The notes: a model not told the origin generated them from the letters alone. A stretch of DNA of 33,727 nt from an uncultured Candidatus Saccharibacteria bacterium (GCA_937863095.1 CALMCP010000005.1:1-33727); one strand, 5' to 3'; shown: positions 1 to 11,369, counted from the first letter of the stretch. Made by a program: numbers and translations.

Positions 1-1
1 C

Positions 2-1519
2 AATCCGGTTGGCGAAATCATCGGCATCGATTCGTTTCTAGTGAAAGTAAAGGGCCTGCAACCGACCAATGTCCACGCTGTGGTGCGGTTTGACGACGAC
101 ACGCGCGGCTATGTCCACCATGTCTACGAAGACTATGTCATGGTCATGAAACTTGACCCGACACCGCTGAAAATCGGTTCAGTCTGTGTTATCGAAAACT
201 CCGAGTTGCTGACGAAGGTGGGTAAAAACTACATCGGCCGCGTTATCAACGCGTTTGGCGAGCCGATTGACGGCAAGGGGCCGATTACGCCGGACATGGA
301 GTGGGAAATTTTTCATGGTGCGCCGATGCTCTACGAGCGTGAATTGCTCGACCAGCCAGTAGAAACCGGCGTGACGATTCTCGACCTTGAGTATAGCTTG
401 GCGCGCGGTCAGCGCATGGCGATGCTGGGTGACAGCAAGGTCGGCAAGACGGCACTGGCGGCGCAGGTGGCGATAAACCAGAAAAATACCGACATCACCG
501 TCATCTATGTGCTCATCGCCAAACGACAGCGCGATGTTGCCGAGCTAGTGACCAATCTCGAGAAAAATGATGCGCTGAAAAAGGCTATCGTGGTGGTGAC
601 GAACTCGTTTGAGTCGCTCATCCTTACCTATCTGGTGCCGTATGTCGGCGCGGCGCACGGTGAATACTTCTGGCACCAGTGCAATATGGACACGCTGGTG
701 ATTTACGACGATTTGACCGCGCACGCCCAGGCATACCGTGAGATTTCACTCATCGCTGGCGTCTCTCCGGGCCGCGACTCGTATCCGGGCGACATGTTCT
801 ATACCCATTCAAGCTTGCTCGAACGAGGTGGTAAGACCGAGGCAAATCACGCATCTCAGACGCTGATTCCTATTATTTACGCCCCAGGTGGCGACATCAC
901 GGCCTATCTGCCGACCAATGTCATGTCAATCACCGACGGACAGTGGATTCTGGACGGGCAGATTTTCAAAGACACCATGCGCCCAGCGGTCAGTACGGCC
1001 TTGTCGGTGACGCGCGTCGGTGGTGTCGGGCAAAATAAACGCCAAAAAGCACTGGCGGACAAGCTGAACCTGACGCTGGCAGGGTATCGCTCGGCTGAGG
1101 AGTACGCGCACTTTGGTACCGAGCTCAGCCCGCAGGCGCAGGCCGATTATGACAAGGGTAAGGTATTGTTTAAACTGATGAACCAAGCGATTGGTGAGAT
1201 TTATAGTTTTGTGGAGCAGCAGTTTTTGATGACGATTGTACTCGAAAGCAGTCCTGAAGAAATCATCGATGTTCCGATGCTCAAGCAAAAAGTCCATGAC
1301 TATGCGCCGAAACTGCAAGAAGACAAGGACATGAACGGCAATTTCGATGAGCTATGTGCAGCCCTCAAAACTGAAGTGATGACGATTGACGAGGTGAAAA
1401 AGGCCGCCATAGAGAAGCAGGCGAAGATTGAAGCCGAAAAGAAGCGTCAGGCCGAGGAAGCGGCCAAAGCTGCCGAAGCGGAAAGCGCACCCGCTGAGCC
1501 GGTGGAGGAAAAGAAGTAG
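2..1519 (+). CDS. atpA: F1 ATP synthase subunit alpha (5' partial)
   Basis: Non-catalytic nucleotide-binding subunit of the F1 head, on the cytoplasmic face of the membrane. The reading frame is open from base 2 and the first visible residues (VGEIIGIDSFLVKVKGL) match the N-terminal beta-barrel of alpha, so the true start lies about 25-30 codons left of the window; the GTG at 41 is internal. The P-loop GDSKVGKT is at visible residues 143-150, and the family signature reads VSPGRDSYPGDMFYTHSSLL. A charged Ala/Glu/Lys tail of about 30 residues follows the usual C-terminal helices and is not typical of the family. atpG starts one base after the stop. The identity is secure; the role of the tail is unknown. 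Confidence 0.97.
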   Translation, partial: NPVGEIIGIDSFLVKVKGLQPTNVHAVVRFDDDTRGYVHHVYEDYVMVMKLDPTPLKIGSVCVIENSELLTKVGKNYIGRVINAFGEPIDGKGPITPDMEWEIFHGAPMLYERELLDQPVETGVTILDLEYSLARGQRMAMLGDSKVGKTALAAQVAINQKNTDITVIYVLIAKRQRDVAELVTNLEKNDALKKAIVVVTNSFESLILTYLVPYVGAAHGEYFWHQCNMDTLVIYDDLTAHAQAYREISLIAGVSPGRDSYPGDMFYTHSSLLERGGKTEANHASQTLIPIIYAPGGDITAYLPTNVMSITDGQWILDGQIFKDTMRPAVSTALSVTRVGGVGQNKRQKALADKLNLTLAGYRSAEEYAHFGTELSPQAQADYDKGKVLFKLMNQAIGEIYSFVEQQFLMTIVLESSPEEIIDVPMLKQKVHDYAPKLQEDKDMNGNFDELCAALKTEVMTIDEVKKAAIEKQAKIEAEKKRQAEEAAKAAEAESAPAEPVEEKK

Positions 1520-1520
1520 T

Positions 1521-3849
<2,329 letters not shown>

Positions 3850-3850
<1 letters not shown>

Positions 3851-4116
3851 TGACCGACGAGCATGGCAAACCAGCTATGGCAGTCAAGGTGTATGCACCG
3901 TTTCAGGTCTACTTTGAGGGCGATGCCTACTCGGTGAGTGCCGTGAACGACACTGGCCCGTTCGACATCTTGCCGCGTCACCGCAACTTTCTCTGCATGC
4001 TTGTACCTTGCCACCTCGCCATCCAACCCGTCACCGGCGACAAGAAAACCATCAAAATCCACCGCGCTCTCATGCATGTCAAAGCCGACAAAGTCGTAGT
4101 ATTCATGGATGTATAG
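3850..4116 (+). CDS. atpC: F1 ATP synthase subunit epsilon, N-terminal domain only
   Basis: Subunit of the central stalk that binds gamma and the c-ring. The 88-aa product contains the N-terminal beta-sandwich with the family motif GPFDILPRHRNFLCML (compare GPFDILPGHANF). It ends where the two C-terminal helices would begin; ordinary epsilon is about 130-140 aa. Epsilon without the helical hairpin is known in a few lineages, for example green sulfur bacteria. In other bacteria the hairpin inhibits ATP hydrolysis, so that brake should be missing here. The start is GTG, overlapping the last base of the atpD TAG. No frameshift remnant of a C-terminal domain follows, and no terminator is visible after the gene. 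Confidence 0.9.
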
Positions 4117-4164
4117 CTCAAAACATGTCAATATATTGACATCACGCTATATATGGCGTATCTA

Positions 4165-4191
4165 TTGATTTTTATAAAAGTGTGCTATCAT
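4165..4191 (+). promoter_or_regulatory. Promoter of collagen-like/GDPD unit
   Basis: Extended -10 TGC-TATCAT (4183-4191) with a weak -35 TTGATT (4165-4170, 15-base spacer). A second candidate just upstream is TTGACA (4136-4141) with TATCTA (4159-4164), 17-base spacer. The leader is about 35 bases and carries AGGA at 4219-4222, ten bases before the ATG at 4233. Confidence 0.6.
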
Positions 4192-4232
4192 AAGCGTAAT
4201 AACCAGCATAGTGAAAGTAGGATGCAATAACC

Positions 4233-5300
4233 ATGCCAAGACTACCAGAACCAGGAGGCGACACCGGTCAATGGGGGCAAATCCTCAACGACTATCTCTC
4301 AGCAGTTCATAAGCCCGACGGCACGCTCAAAGAGAACTCTGTCACGGCTGATACTATTGCTCCGAATGCTATTACTGAAGACAATCTCTCGCAATCTATC
4401 AAGAATCAGCGTGAAACTATTGCGGGTCAACAAGGTTCTACTGGTGCAACAGGTCCGCAAGGGACTCCTGGTGCCACAGGCGCTACCGGATTGGCTGGTG
4501 CAAGTGGCACTCCTGGTCCGCAGGGCGCTACGGGTGCAAGTGGCCCGCAGGGTGCTCCAGGCGCTGATGGTCAAGACGGAGAAGTTGGTGCTACGGGCGC
4601 CCCAGGTTCGGCTGGTTTTCATGGTGCTACTGGCGCTACAGGCCCCGAGGGCCCTATGGGTGCAAGCGGAACCGCTGGACTAGACGGAGCAACCGGAGCC
4701 TCGGGGCCACAAGGATTTACTGGTGCCACGGGAGAATCCGGCCAAGTTGGTGCAACGGGCCCTACAGGCGCTACAGGTCCTGAGGGTTTGCAGGGTCAAG
4801 TTGGCGCAACGGGCAGCGCGGGAGAATCGGGTGAGGTTGGGGCGACTGGGCCGGCCGGGGGGCCTGGCGCTACGGGCGCACAAGGTGCTTCGGGTGTTCC
4901 GGGTGCGAACGGGGCTGATGGTCAAGACGGAGGCGTCGGAGCTACGGGTGCCCCAGGGCAGATTGGTGCCACAGGAGCACAAGGCCCAGACGGGCCAACT
5001 GGCCCAGCTGGAGAAGACGGTGCGCAGGGCGCCACAGGAGCAACTGGCGCACCGGGCGCGACAACGATTGCTGGTATTGACGGCTTACAGGGGGTGTTGG
5101 ATAATAAACTCGAGACTTCTCGGTTGGACACCGATGGCACACTTGCAGCAGAGAGCGACACTACTATTGCCAGCCAAAAAGCTGTCAAAACGTATGTCGA
5201 CGCCCAAGTAGTTGGGTCAAATGTCCATGTCTACCAAAACTATGCTGATGCTCCGCCGCTACCAGTCGATACGATTGTAATTTCTCGTACGGGGTCATAG
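4233..5300 (+). CDS. Collagen-like (Gly-X-Y) fibre protein, phage-tail-like
   Basis: A 355-aa protein in three parts. The head (residues 1-65) opens with [20 protein letters not shown]. The middle (about 67-275) is almost unbroken Gly-X-Y, dominated by GAT, GPQ, GAS and GAP triplets, and should form a collagen triple helix. The tail (about 276-355) contains '[11 protein letters not shown]', a motif common in phage tail-fibre proteins, and ends in [11 protein letters not shown]. There is no signal peptide or membrane segment. The next gene begins three bases after the stop, so the two form one unit. The block [16 protein letters not shown] occurs twice, evidence of internal repeat expansion. 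The composition suggests a trimeric shaft holding a receptor-binding tip. Whether this is a domesticated tail protein, a prophage scrap or a cellular adhesin cannot be told from this sequence alone. Confidence 0.85.
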   Translation: MPRLPEPGGDTGQWGQILNDYLSAVHKPDGTLKENSVTADTIAPNAITEDNLSQSIKNQRETIAGQQGSTGATGPQGTPGATGATGLAGASGTPGPQGATGASGPQGAPGADGQDGEVGATGAPGSAGFHGATGATGPEGPMGASGTAGLDGATGASGPQGFTGATGESGQVGATGPTGATGPEGLQGQVGATGSAGESGEVGATGPAGGPGATGAQGASGVPGANGADGQDGGVGATGAPGQIGATGAQGPDGPTGPAGEDGAQGATGATGAPGATTIAGIDGLQGVLDNKLETSRLDTDGTLAAESDTTIASQKAVKTYVDAQVVGSNVHVYQNYADAPPLPVDTIVISRTGS

Positions 5301-5303
5301 CAT

Positions 5304-7673
5304 ATGGCAGTCGCACTGCGTGCTGCTGGTACGGGTACTCATGTTAGTTCGGGCACTACGCTGACGTTAAATCTTCCTGCTGGTACACAGGAGGGAGATT
5401 ACCTGATTGCCTTTATTCATAGCCAGGCTTCAACGGCAACGGTTGATTTTGCACCACCAGCTGGTTGGACAAAAATTGGACCGAGTTTCACGCCAAATAG
5501 TGCGACCAATCGTGTCACATCTATGTTTGCTAAGTTTGCTGGCAGCAGCGAGGCTTCTACGTATGTTTTTACTGCGCCCCTTACGGGCGATCGAATGCTT
5601 GGTGTTATTCATGCGTATACTGGCGTCAACACGATGACTCCAGTTGCGGCTTCGTCCGGCTTCTCGAACATCACAGTTAGCTCAAACACATTGAACGTAG
5701 CAGCGTTTCCTGCTTCCTCTTCTTGCTATACCATCCAGATGAGTACCAGTCAGTTTGCCTCGCCGTATTCGTACGCGTTAACTAGTTATACGGGTGGTCT
5801 CACACTCCAATCAGAGGTCTTTCGGGCTTCCGGAGCGACACAAAACCCTCCCTCCGAAGATATTTCAGTGTCGCGTAGTTGTATGCGAATTTGGAGCGGA
5901 ATGGCCGATGGTAGCGGGATTGGGGCGCATGCGATTGTAACGGCAGGGCAAGCAAGCCAGAGCACAGCAGCGCTGATTTGCCTCAATGAGGCAGCCGTTC
6001 CCACTGCCGACCTCCCAACACTTGCTGGCTGGACGACAGACTTTTCCCGAATCAATGAGACGCCTACGCCTACGGCAGGGGACACTGCACATGCAGCTAC
6101 GCTTACTGTGGATGCGCCCTATAATGGCCTGCCACCACAAGTGGGCGACTTCTATGTGCTTGTACATCAACTCAATAACGGTGCAGCATCAGTAAAATTG
6201 CCAGCAACACCCGCTGGTTGGACACAAATTCGAGAAGCTGGATCGCCTATTACGGCTGGGACGATGTCGACCGGAGCATGGTATAGGCAGTTGACGGCCG
6301 ATGATATTGCGAATGGCAGTGTCGAGGTGAGCCTTGCAATCAACAACGATACTGGCCGTACTAGTCGCCCGGCTTTTCTTGGGTTTTGGGTGCGTGGCGC
6401 CGTATCGCTTACGTATGGAACGCCGCAAGACCGTCAGCATCATGCACCACCTGATTCCTCGGCCGTATATCCGCTTGCATTGACGGTACCAAACACTGCT
6501 CCGAGCACTAAGGTACTCGGCGTGACGCTTGCTACTGAACGAACGGTTGCAGTAGAAACGGCTGAGCAGATGCAATACCTTGCGGCCGATGGCGTGAGTG
6601 TGCAGTCTCGTTGGACGAGCAGTATGTTCCAGAGCCTTTCTTTAGACAGTACTTTCTTAACCGTTAGTGCTGACTTGACTGACCAAAAGGGTGGCCAAAG
6701 TACACCATTCTGTATCAAATGGCCCAATACCCATAGCTACAACGCATGGGCCGTGCAGTTGGCATTTGAGAGTCCGACAAGTGTCACATCGGGTCTCACT
6801 ATTCGTCGTAGTGATGGTTCGGCCCTTGAGGCCGCCTATTTGAAGGTGTCAAATGGAGGTGGTGCACTGGTTACTCCTGGCGGTCTAAAAGTCGTCAAGC
6901 CTGGGTATGATTCGGTGACGAGTATGTTAGCAAGTAACCCCTTTTATATTGCGCACCGCGGCGGTAGCCGTGACTTTCCCGAGATGAGCGGCTATGCCTA
7001 TGGTCAATCAGTTCTGCGTGGGTATGGTGCCTTGGAAGTAAGCTTGGCGCGGACCAGTGATGGCGTATGGTTTGGACTACATGATGCTGACCTAAATCGA
7101 ACTAGTGGCACTACTGGTCTTGGGGCCGCGTCGGCGATGACTTGGGCGCAAGTGCAGACGTATCAAATCCTTGGCTCGATGGCGCCCAACAACCCCTCGC
7201 AGGCACATCGACCATATATGCGGCTAGAGGAGTTACTGGCGCTGTACTATCCAAGTCATGTTATGTTTTTGGACATCAAGTATGCCAGCGCTTACCAAGC
7301 AGAGTTCATCAGCAAGATAAATGCTCTTCCGGGAGCGCCACAAGATCATATCGTTGGCAAGGCGTTTGGAGTAGGTGCTGGGTTTACCAACGCCATGCAT
7401 GCCGCTGGATACAAAACCTGGGGGTATTTTTATGAAAGTGACTATACTGGGGGTACTCTAGCAAGCAACCAGGCTAATTGGGATATTCTTGGCATGGATT
7501 ACGGTGCTTCGACTGCCGCATGGACGGCTGTCACTGGCTACGGCAAGCCCGTCATCGGCCATATCTGTCCGACTGTCAGTGCTAAGAACACAGCTATCAG
7601 TCGTGGGGCTACCGGGTTGATGTGCTCGGGTGTCATTGCTATCGTGCCAAATACGCCGTATGACAACAATTAG
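5304..7673 (+). CDS. Tail-tip-like protein with C-terminal glycerophosphodiester phosphodiesterase domain
   Basis: A 789-aa protein. The N-terminal half holds two related beta-sandwich repeats, each with a 'GD(Y/F)xxxxxH' strand and an 'PAGWTxI' motif (about residues 20-60 and 270-310), a fold I associate with minor tail proteins of actinobacteriophages. The C-terminal part is a TIM-barrel GDPD domain: HRGG at 551-554, FPEMS shortly after, ALEVSLARTSDG around 577-588, and LHDADLNRTSG from 592. Ordinary GDPDs have PENT and an E-x-D metal pair; here these read PEMS and E-V-S, so metal binding may differ. The family hydrolyses glycerophosphodiesters and could act on lipoteichoic-acid-like or phospholipid headgroups of a target cell. 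No signal peptide is present. The gene is coupled to the collagen-like gene before it. Confidence 0.85.
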   Translation: MAVALRAAGTGTHVSSGTTLTLNLPAGTQEGDYLIAFIHSQASTATVDFAPPAGWTKIGPSFTPNSATNRVTSMFAKFAGSSEASTYVFTAPLTGDRMLGVIHAYTGVNTMTPVAASSGFSNITVSSNTLNVAAFPASSSCYTIQMSTSQFASPYSYALTSYTGGLTLQSEVFRASGATQNPPSEDISVSRSCMRIWSGMADGSGIGAHAIVTAGQASQSTAALICLNEAAVPTADLPTLAGWTTDFSRINETPTPTAGDTAHAATLTVDAPYNGLPPQVGDFYVLVHQLNNGAASVKLPATPAGWTQIREAGSPITAGTMSTGAWYRQLTADDIANGSVEVSLAINNDTGRTSRPAFLGFWVRGAVSLTYGTPQDRQHHAPPDSSAVYPLALTVPNTAPSTKVLGVTLATERTVAVETAEQMQYLAADGVSVQSRWTSSMFQSLSLDSTFLTVSADLTDQKGGQSTPFCIKWPNTHSYNAWAVQLAFESPTSVTSGLTIRRSDGSALEAAYLKVSNGGGALVTPGGLKVVKPGYDSVTSMLASNPFYIAHRGGSRDFPEMSGYAYGQSVLRGYGALEVSLARTSDGVWFGLHDADLNRTSGTTGLGAASAMTWAQVQTYQILGSMAPNNPSQAHRPYMRLEELLALYYPSHVMFLDIKYASAYQAEFISKINALPGAPQDHIVGKAFGVGAGFTNAMHAAGYKTWGYFYESDYTGGTLASNQANWDILGMDYGASTAAWTAVTGYGKPVIGHICPTVSAKNTAISRGATGLMCSGVIAIVPNTPYDNN

Positions 7674-7680
7674 TAAAAGA

Positions 7681-8706
7681 TTAGTACGTCACGAAATAAT
7701 CAAACCCGAACGCTGAGTTACCTGGAGCAGGAGCGGCGGTGCAAATGCTAAAGCCTGTTTGGTCGCGGTCGACATAGTACTGGGTACGACCGGCGGCGTT
7801 GCCGATGGGGCTGACGATAACATGGGGTTGTTTGGTAAATGCTTGGTTGAAGTTGATGCGCATGAAACAACCAGCCTGCGGGTTGTTGCCAGTGTTGATA
7901 CTGATGCTACCGGCGGTGTCTGAGCCACTGATTGATGCCGAGCCACCGCCACCAAGCGGCGCGGCATTGGTAGTGCGTCCCGGCGTCGGGCCGGTGAAAC
8001 TGATATGGTTGGGCACTTCGAGTGTTGCATTGCCGCTGAGCACCAGCCGTGATGTGGTGATTTGTGACGCGGTCATCGGGCCATTGAAGGTCGACGCACC
8101 ACTGACACTTAGGTCGCGGAGGGTCGTGTTGCCTTGGATGGCGGTGTTTGTCGCGACTTGTAGCGAGTTGATTTGTGCATCCCCGAGATTCGCCGAACCA
8201 GAGATGGTCAGAGTTGGTCCTTGTATACTACCGCCTGTCTGGAGATTGCCGGCGATGTTGAGATTGCCACGCATCAGCGTCTGGCCGTCGATGATAGCAT
8301 TGCCCTGGATGGTCAGTGTCTGTGACGCGCCGCCGACCGAGGCATCTTTGTTGGCGAGACCACGCAGGGCCTCTTCGGTCAGCTCTTGACTTGCAACAGT
8401 TGGCTCAACTGGCGGTTTCTGGCTGTTGAGATAAAAGACGATGGTTACGGCAATCGCTATAATCACCACGAAAATGAACATCAACAGATATACGTTGATT
8501 CGCTTAAAGAACAGCTTGAGTTTTGAAACTTTCTTTGGCTTGACGCCATCGGTCGCCTCCGGCTCAACTTTGGCAGCCGCCTGTTCTTCCTCGAGTTCAT
8601 CGGGCGTACGGCTCAGCGCGTCGGCTGGTGCGTCTTGAGTGTGCAGTCCGTCCTCGGCAGGAGCCGGCGCGTCCGTTTGTTCGCTTGATTTGTCGTCTTC
8701 GTTCAT
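7681..8706 (-). CDS. Membrane-anchored protein with repetitive beta region and tail-protein-like C-terminus
   Basis: A 341-aa type II membrane protein of unknown function. Residues 1-65 are acidic and Pro/Ala rich, a basic stretch precedes one transmembrane helix (about 70-93), and the rest is predicted outside. Residues about 125-225 are short degenerate repeats of the form 'NxxIxGxxTxxxLxVxG' (DGQTLMRGNLNIAGNLQTGG, then GNTTLRDLSVSG), suggesting a beta-helix. The C-terminus (CFMRINFNQAFTKQPHVIVS to FGFDYFVTY) resembles the terminal domains of phage structural proteins. The stop faces that of the GDPD gene seven bases away, so the two are convergent. No clear promoter or Shine-Dalgarno site precedes the ATG. 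It may be a cell-surface fibre; the function is inferred from shape only. Confidence 0.75.
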   Translation of the reverse strand: MNEDDKSSEQTDAPAPAEDGLHTQDAPADALSRTPDELEEEQAAAKVEPEATDGVKPKKVSKLKLFFKRINVYLLMFIFVVIIAIAVTIVFYLNSQKPPVEPTVASQELTEEALRGLANKDASVGGASQTLTIQGNAIIDGQTLMRGNLNIAGNLQTGGSIQGPTLTISGSANLGDAQINSLQVATNTAIQGNTTLRDLSVSGASTFNGPMTASQITTSRLVLSGNATLEVPNHISFTGPTPGRTTNAAPLGGGGSASISGSDTAGSISINTGNNPQAGCFMRINFNQAFTKQPHVIVSPIGNAAGRTQYYVDRDQTGFSICTAAPAPGNSAFGFDYFVTY

Positions 8707-8797
8707 AATTATTCTTGTGCTTACCTTGTATCTAGCTTACTACACTCTGCGCGCGAGGGCTATAGCCTTGAGTTTTATGGCGATTTCGGGGATAATT

Positions 8798-8803
8798 TAC
8801 CAT
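8798..8803 (+). promoter_or_regulatory. -10 element, predicted leaderless start
   Basis: TACCAT ends six bases before the ATG at 8810, with no Shine-Dalgarno site. The string ATAAGCGTATGAA here recurs at the murC start (minus strand, 30046-30034), where the -10 is TACAAT. Confidence 0.45.
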
Positions 8804-8809
8804 AAGCGT

Positions 8810-9547
8810 ATGAATACGACAAAGTTTGGGGTAGGGGTGATGGTGTTTGCGGTGCTAGTGTTTGGGGCGCTGGCCAGTTCGTCGCAGGCCCAGGAGGACA
8901 CAACCGCGTCGCCAAACTATCAGGTGACTGAGCCGCAGTTTGGTGCTGGTTCAGAACTCGATACCTGCTCAAACGGCTACTGTGCTCATGCAACCATCGG
9001 CAACCTCGACGGCGGGGCAGACACGCCGAGCAGTGCTAGCTTTGGGCTCATCCCGCAGGATAGCGACCCGCTCCTCGAAGTGATAGTCGACCCCGGCGTG
9101 TCGTACCTCGGTGTGCTGAGCACGACGGAAACGGCCAAAAAGACCATGATTGTCCGTGTCCGTACCTATCTGACCGATGGCTACACGCTCCATATCTACG
9201 GTACACCACCAAAGTACGATAGCCATACACTTAGTGTACCAACGACACCAACTACATCGACTCCGGGTACCGAGCAGTTCGCGCTCAATGTCGTGCGCAA
9301 TACCGTGCCAGACTTTGGTGCTGACCCGGTGCAAGTACCATCAGACTCGCTGAGCTTCGGGGAGGTCGCCCCCGACTACCAAACAGCCAACCTGTTTAAA
9401 TACGTCAACGGTGACATGATAGCCAGCAGTGCCGTTGAGACCGGTCGAACGGACTACACCGTCTCGATGATAGTCAACATCTCCAACAAAACACCCGCTG
9501 GTCACTACAGTGGCGACTACTCGGCTATCGTTATCCCGCGCTTCTAA
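8810..9547 (+). CDS. Secreted beta-rich surface protein, paralogue A
   Basis: A 245-aa exported protein of unknown function. A signal peptide covers about residues 1-28 (FGVGVMVFAVLVFGALASSSQA, cleavage near AQ-ED). The C-terminal module is shared with the 11370 protein: PGTEQFALNVVRNTVP, then GADP, then a Y..AN.FKY.NGD segment, then VSMIVNISNKTPAGHY and a last strand ending in PRF. The N-terminal part is different and has a lone C-x5-C pair. The frame is open back to 8639, overlapping the divergent neighbour, but the ATG at 8810 gives a proper signal peptide and sits six bases after a -10. It is the smallest of the four paralogues and lies at the edge of the surface island. Confidence 0.75.
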   Translation: MNTTKFGVGVMVFAVLVFGALASSSQAQEDTTASPNYQVTEPQFGAGSELDTCSNGYCAHATIGNLDGGADTPSSASFGLIPQDSDPLLEVIVDPGVSYLGVLSTTETAKKTMIVRVRTYLTDGYTLHIYGTPPKYDSHTLSVPTTPTTSTPGTEQFALNVVRNTVPDFGADPVQVPSDSLSFGEVAPDYQTANLFKYVNGDMIASSAVETGRTDYTVSMIVNISNKTPAGHYSGDYSAIVIPRF

Positions 9548-9592
9548 AACGAGAATATGTGGAAAACTTTCTGTAAATTACATGAAAATGTC

Positions 9593-9622
9593 TTGATTCT
9601 AGCGTACTGCTTGTGCTATTAT
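9593..9622 (+). promoter_or_regulatory. Strong promoter of the 9693 surface gene
   Basis: TTGATT (9593-9598), 18-base spacer, TGC-TATTAT with the -10 at 9617-9622. The predicted start of transcription is near 9629, giving a leader of about 64 bases. Confidence 0.75.
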
Positions 9623-9633
9623 GCTGATTGAAG

Positions 9634-9681
9634 CCCTATTTTTAGGGAATTAAAGAAAATAAAAACGCTAAAAATAAGGAG
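9634..9681 (+). promoter_or_regulatory. 5' leader hairpin and Shine-Dalgarno site
   Basis: The hairpin CCCTA-TTTT-TAGGG (9634-9647) lies about five bases from the predicted 5' end of the mRNA and may protect it from decay. The strong Shine-Dalgarno AAGGAG (9676-9681) precedes the ATG at 9693. With the downstream terminator, this gene looks built for high, independent expression. Confidence 0.55.
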
Positions 9682-9692
9682 ATATACACACT

Positions 9693-11294
9693 ATGTATAC
9701 ACTCAAGTCAATTGTGCAACGAGGCACGTTGTTTGGAGCGACGGCGGCGCTGGTAGTCGCAGCGGTAGCTCCTGCGGCAGCTGTTTTCGCTGACGCATTA
9801 AATCCTCTGACAGAGCGCTCTCTGCTTCTGTCAAGCTCTGCGCCGGGATGGCAGGACACTGACGGTTCGAACTATTCAACCGCCAGCCCGAACCCTGGTC
9901 AAGGCTTTAACGGCACGCCATCGAGCTATGCTCCAGCTGGCTCCGGTCCAAACGGTAAGAAGTCTGGTGAGACATTTACCTTTAGGACGAGTAGTGCTGG
10001 TGCAATCGCTGGCTTCTCATTCCAGTACTGCACGACAGCAGCCGGTCTGTGTGTTGGTCCGGGTAATAACACGGGTGATGCCGACCCAGATAAGGACGGC
10101 GACACAGCCGATAGCACTCGTTTAGCTAACGAAACGCCAACGACCGGTGGTTGGGCGATTAAGAAGAGTGACCTTGATGTCACCGGTGCATTTACTGAGA
10201 CGACAGCACCACTGCCTGAGAACATGCCCGCGGGTACATTTGGTGTGTACATCGATGGCACGCTCTCAACAGGTTGGGAATTTGCCGCAGTGAACAAAGA
10301 GACTGCTGCTTCTACTAACCCAAAGACTGGCAAGAAAAACTACCTGACCTTAACGAACGATGGCGCGAGCCTACCAACTACCGCTGGTGGTACGCAAGTA
10401 AAAGTATTCTTTAAGGCTTCGGAGACACAGTTTATCACCAACCCAGGTGCGGGTGCCTTCTTCGTCAAGATTAACACATGGGACAGCGACGATGTGGCTG
10501 ACTTTGTACCGGGCAACGCTCACAATATCGACGGCGGTGTGACTGTGGCAAATGTCATGACTGACTCTATTCACATCACGACCAAGGTTCTGGAAACCAT
10601 GGCCTTCTCGGTCGGTACACAGAACCCAGATACACAGGTAAATGGTGGAAATCACGGTACCTGCGATGTATTGACGCAACTGAACGGCAACCGCCTCGAC
10701 CTAGGTAATCCAATGGCAGAGTACTCACTGGAAACGGGTAAGGCATGGGACGTTCACTCCTACTGGCGCCTGAGCTCTAACTCATCTGGTGGTGCATCGG
10801 TGTACTACTCTGGTGATACACTTTCAAACACTATGGGAGACCAAATTGCTGACATGCCAAATGAAGTAGCTAGCCTACCTGGCACAGAACAGTTTGGACT
10901 AGGATTTGTCGATGCCGGACTTGACACTATGGATTCAGTATTTGCAGGTCTTGTCACGAGCGAACCTACCAAATACTTTACCCCTCGAAGCTATCCATTT
11001 ATCACTTTGTCTACTCAGACCGGCGCACCATACAACGGATTGGCTGCTCAGCCAGCAAGTACTGGCTACGATGAGGCTACTGGTACAATCGACGACGGTG
11101 CTGGTCACGCGGGTACTGCTAAGTTCAAGTTCCTAAAAACTAGCTCAACTGTTCCGGAGATGATTGCTCAGCAAACCGAGTCTGTCATTAGCTGTGCAAC
11201 TGCTAAGATGCGCTATGTCGGTAACATCGCTGCGGATACCCCAGCTGGTGTCTATACGACAAAGATTAACTATCTTGCTGCTCCACAGTACTAG
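9693..11294 (+). CDS. Large secreted beta-rich surface protein, paralogue B
   Basis: A 533-aa exported protein of unknown function. The signal peptide ends near VFA-DA (about residue 33). Just after it comes ERSLLLSSSAPG, a motif shared with paralogues C and F ([ED]RS-x-x-[LI]). A calcium-loop-like acidic run (DADPDKDGDTAD) lies around residues 130-141. A middle segment (ITTKVLETMAFSVG) matches the LETLTFCVSG and IETQVPPMLIYC segments of F and C, and the C-terminus carries PGTEQFGLGFV and TPAGVYTTKINYLAAPQY. There is no membrane anchor. The gene has its own promoter and terminator, so it is monocistronic. I infer a major surface or S-layer-like component held by the DUF916-like partners nearby. 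No named family can be assigned with certainty. Confidence 0.8.
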   Translation: MYTLKSIVQRGTLFGATAALVVAAVAPAAAVFADALNPLTERSLLLSSSAPGWQDTDGSNYSTASPNPGQGFNGTPSSYAPAGSGPNGKKSGETFTFRTSSAGAIAGFSFQYCTTAAGLCVGPGNNTGDADPDKDGDTADSTRLANETPTTGGWAIKKSDLDVTGAFTETTAPLPENMPAGTFGVYIDGTLSTGWEFAAVNKETAASTNPKTGKKNYLTLTNDGASLPTTAGGTQVKVFFKASETQFITNPGAGAFFVKINTWDSDDVADFVPGNAHNIDGGVTVANVMTDSIHITTKVLETMAFSVGTQNPDTQVNGGNHGTCDVLTQLNGNRLDLGNPMAEYSLETGKAWDVHSYWRLSSNSSGGASVYYSGDTLSNTMGDQIADMPNEVASLPGTEQFGLGFVDAGLDTMDSVFAGLVTSEPTKYFTPRSYPFITLSTQTGAPYNGLAAQPASTGYDEATGTIDDGAGHAGTAKFKFLKTSSTVPEMIAQQTESVISCATAKMRYVGNIAADTPAGVYTTKINYLAAPQY

Positions 11295-11306
11295 AATAGT
11301 TGTCTT

Positions 11307-11337
11307 AAAAACCGACCCTTACGTAGGGTCGGTTTTT
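11307..11337 (+). terminator. Rho-independent terminator
   Basis: A perfect stem ACCGACCCT / AGGGTCGGT (11311-11319 with 11325-11333) and loop TACGT, flanked by four A and seven T. It ends the 9693 transcript 12 bases after the stop codon. Confidence 0.93.
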
Positions 11338-11356
11338 TTATCCGCTACTGACATAG

Positions 11357-11362
11357 TATAAT
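11357..11362 (+). promoter_or_regulatory. -10 TATAAT, predicted leaderless start
   Basis: A consensus TATAAT ends seven bases before the ATG at 11370, directly after the terminator of the previous gene. There is no Shine-Dalgarno site between them, so the mRNA should begin at or next to the start codon. Confidence 0.7.
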
Positions 11363-11369
11363 ACTTCTT

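Noticed and set aside
4233-5090. Tandem GC-rich repeats that might suggest a CRISPR or VNTR array
   Set aside because: The period is nine bases and matches Gly-X-Y codons in one frame; there are no spacers and no cas genes.
4299-5211. Long ORFs in other frames and on the minus strand inside the collagen-like gene
   Set aside because: They are shadows of the repetitive Gly-X-Y codons and have no start signals.
8639-8809. Upstream extension of the 8810 surface protein to 8639
   Set aside because: It would overlap the divergent membrane-protein gene and bury the signal peptide internally.
9676-9692. AAGGAGATATACA upstream of 9693 resembles the T7 gene 10/expression-vector ribosome site
   Set aside because: The surrounding sequence is natural and continuous with the promoter and leader; no vector sequence follows, so chance similarity is more likely.
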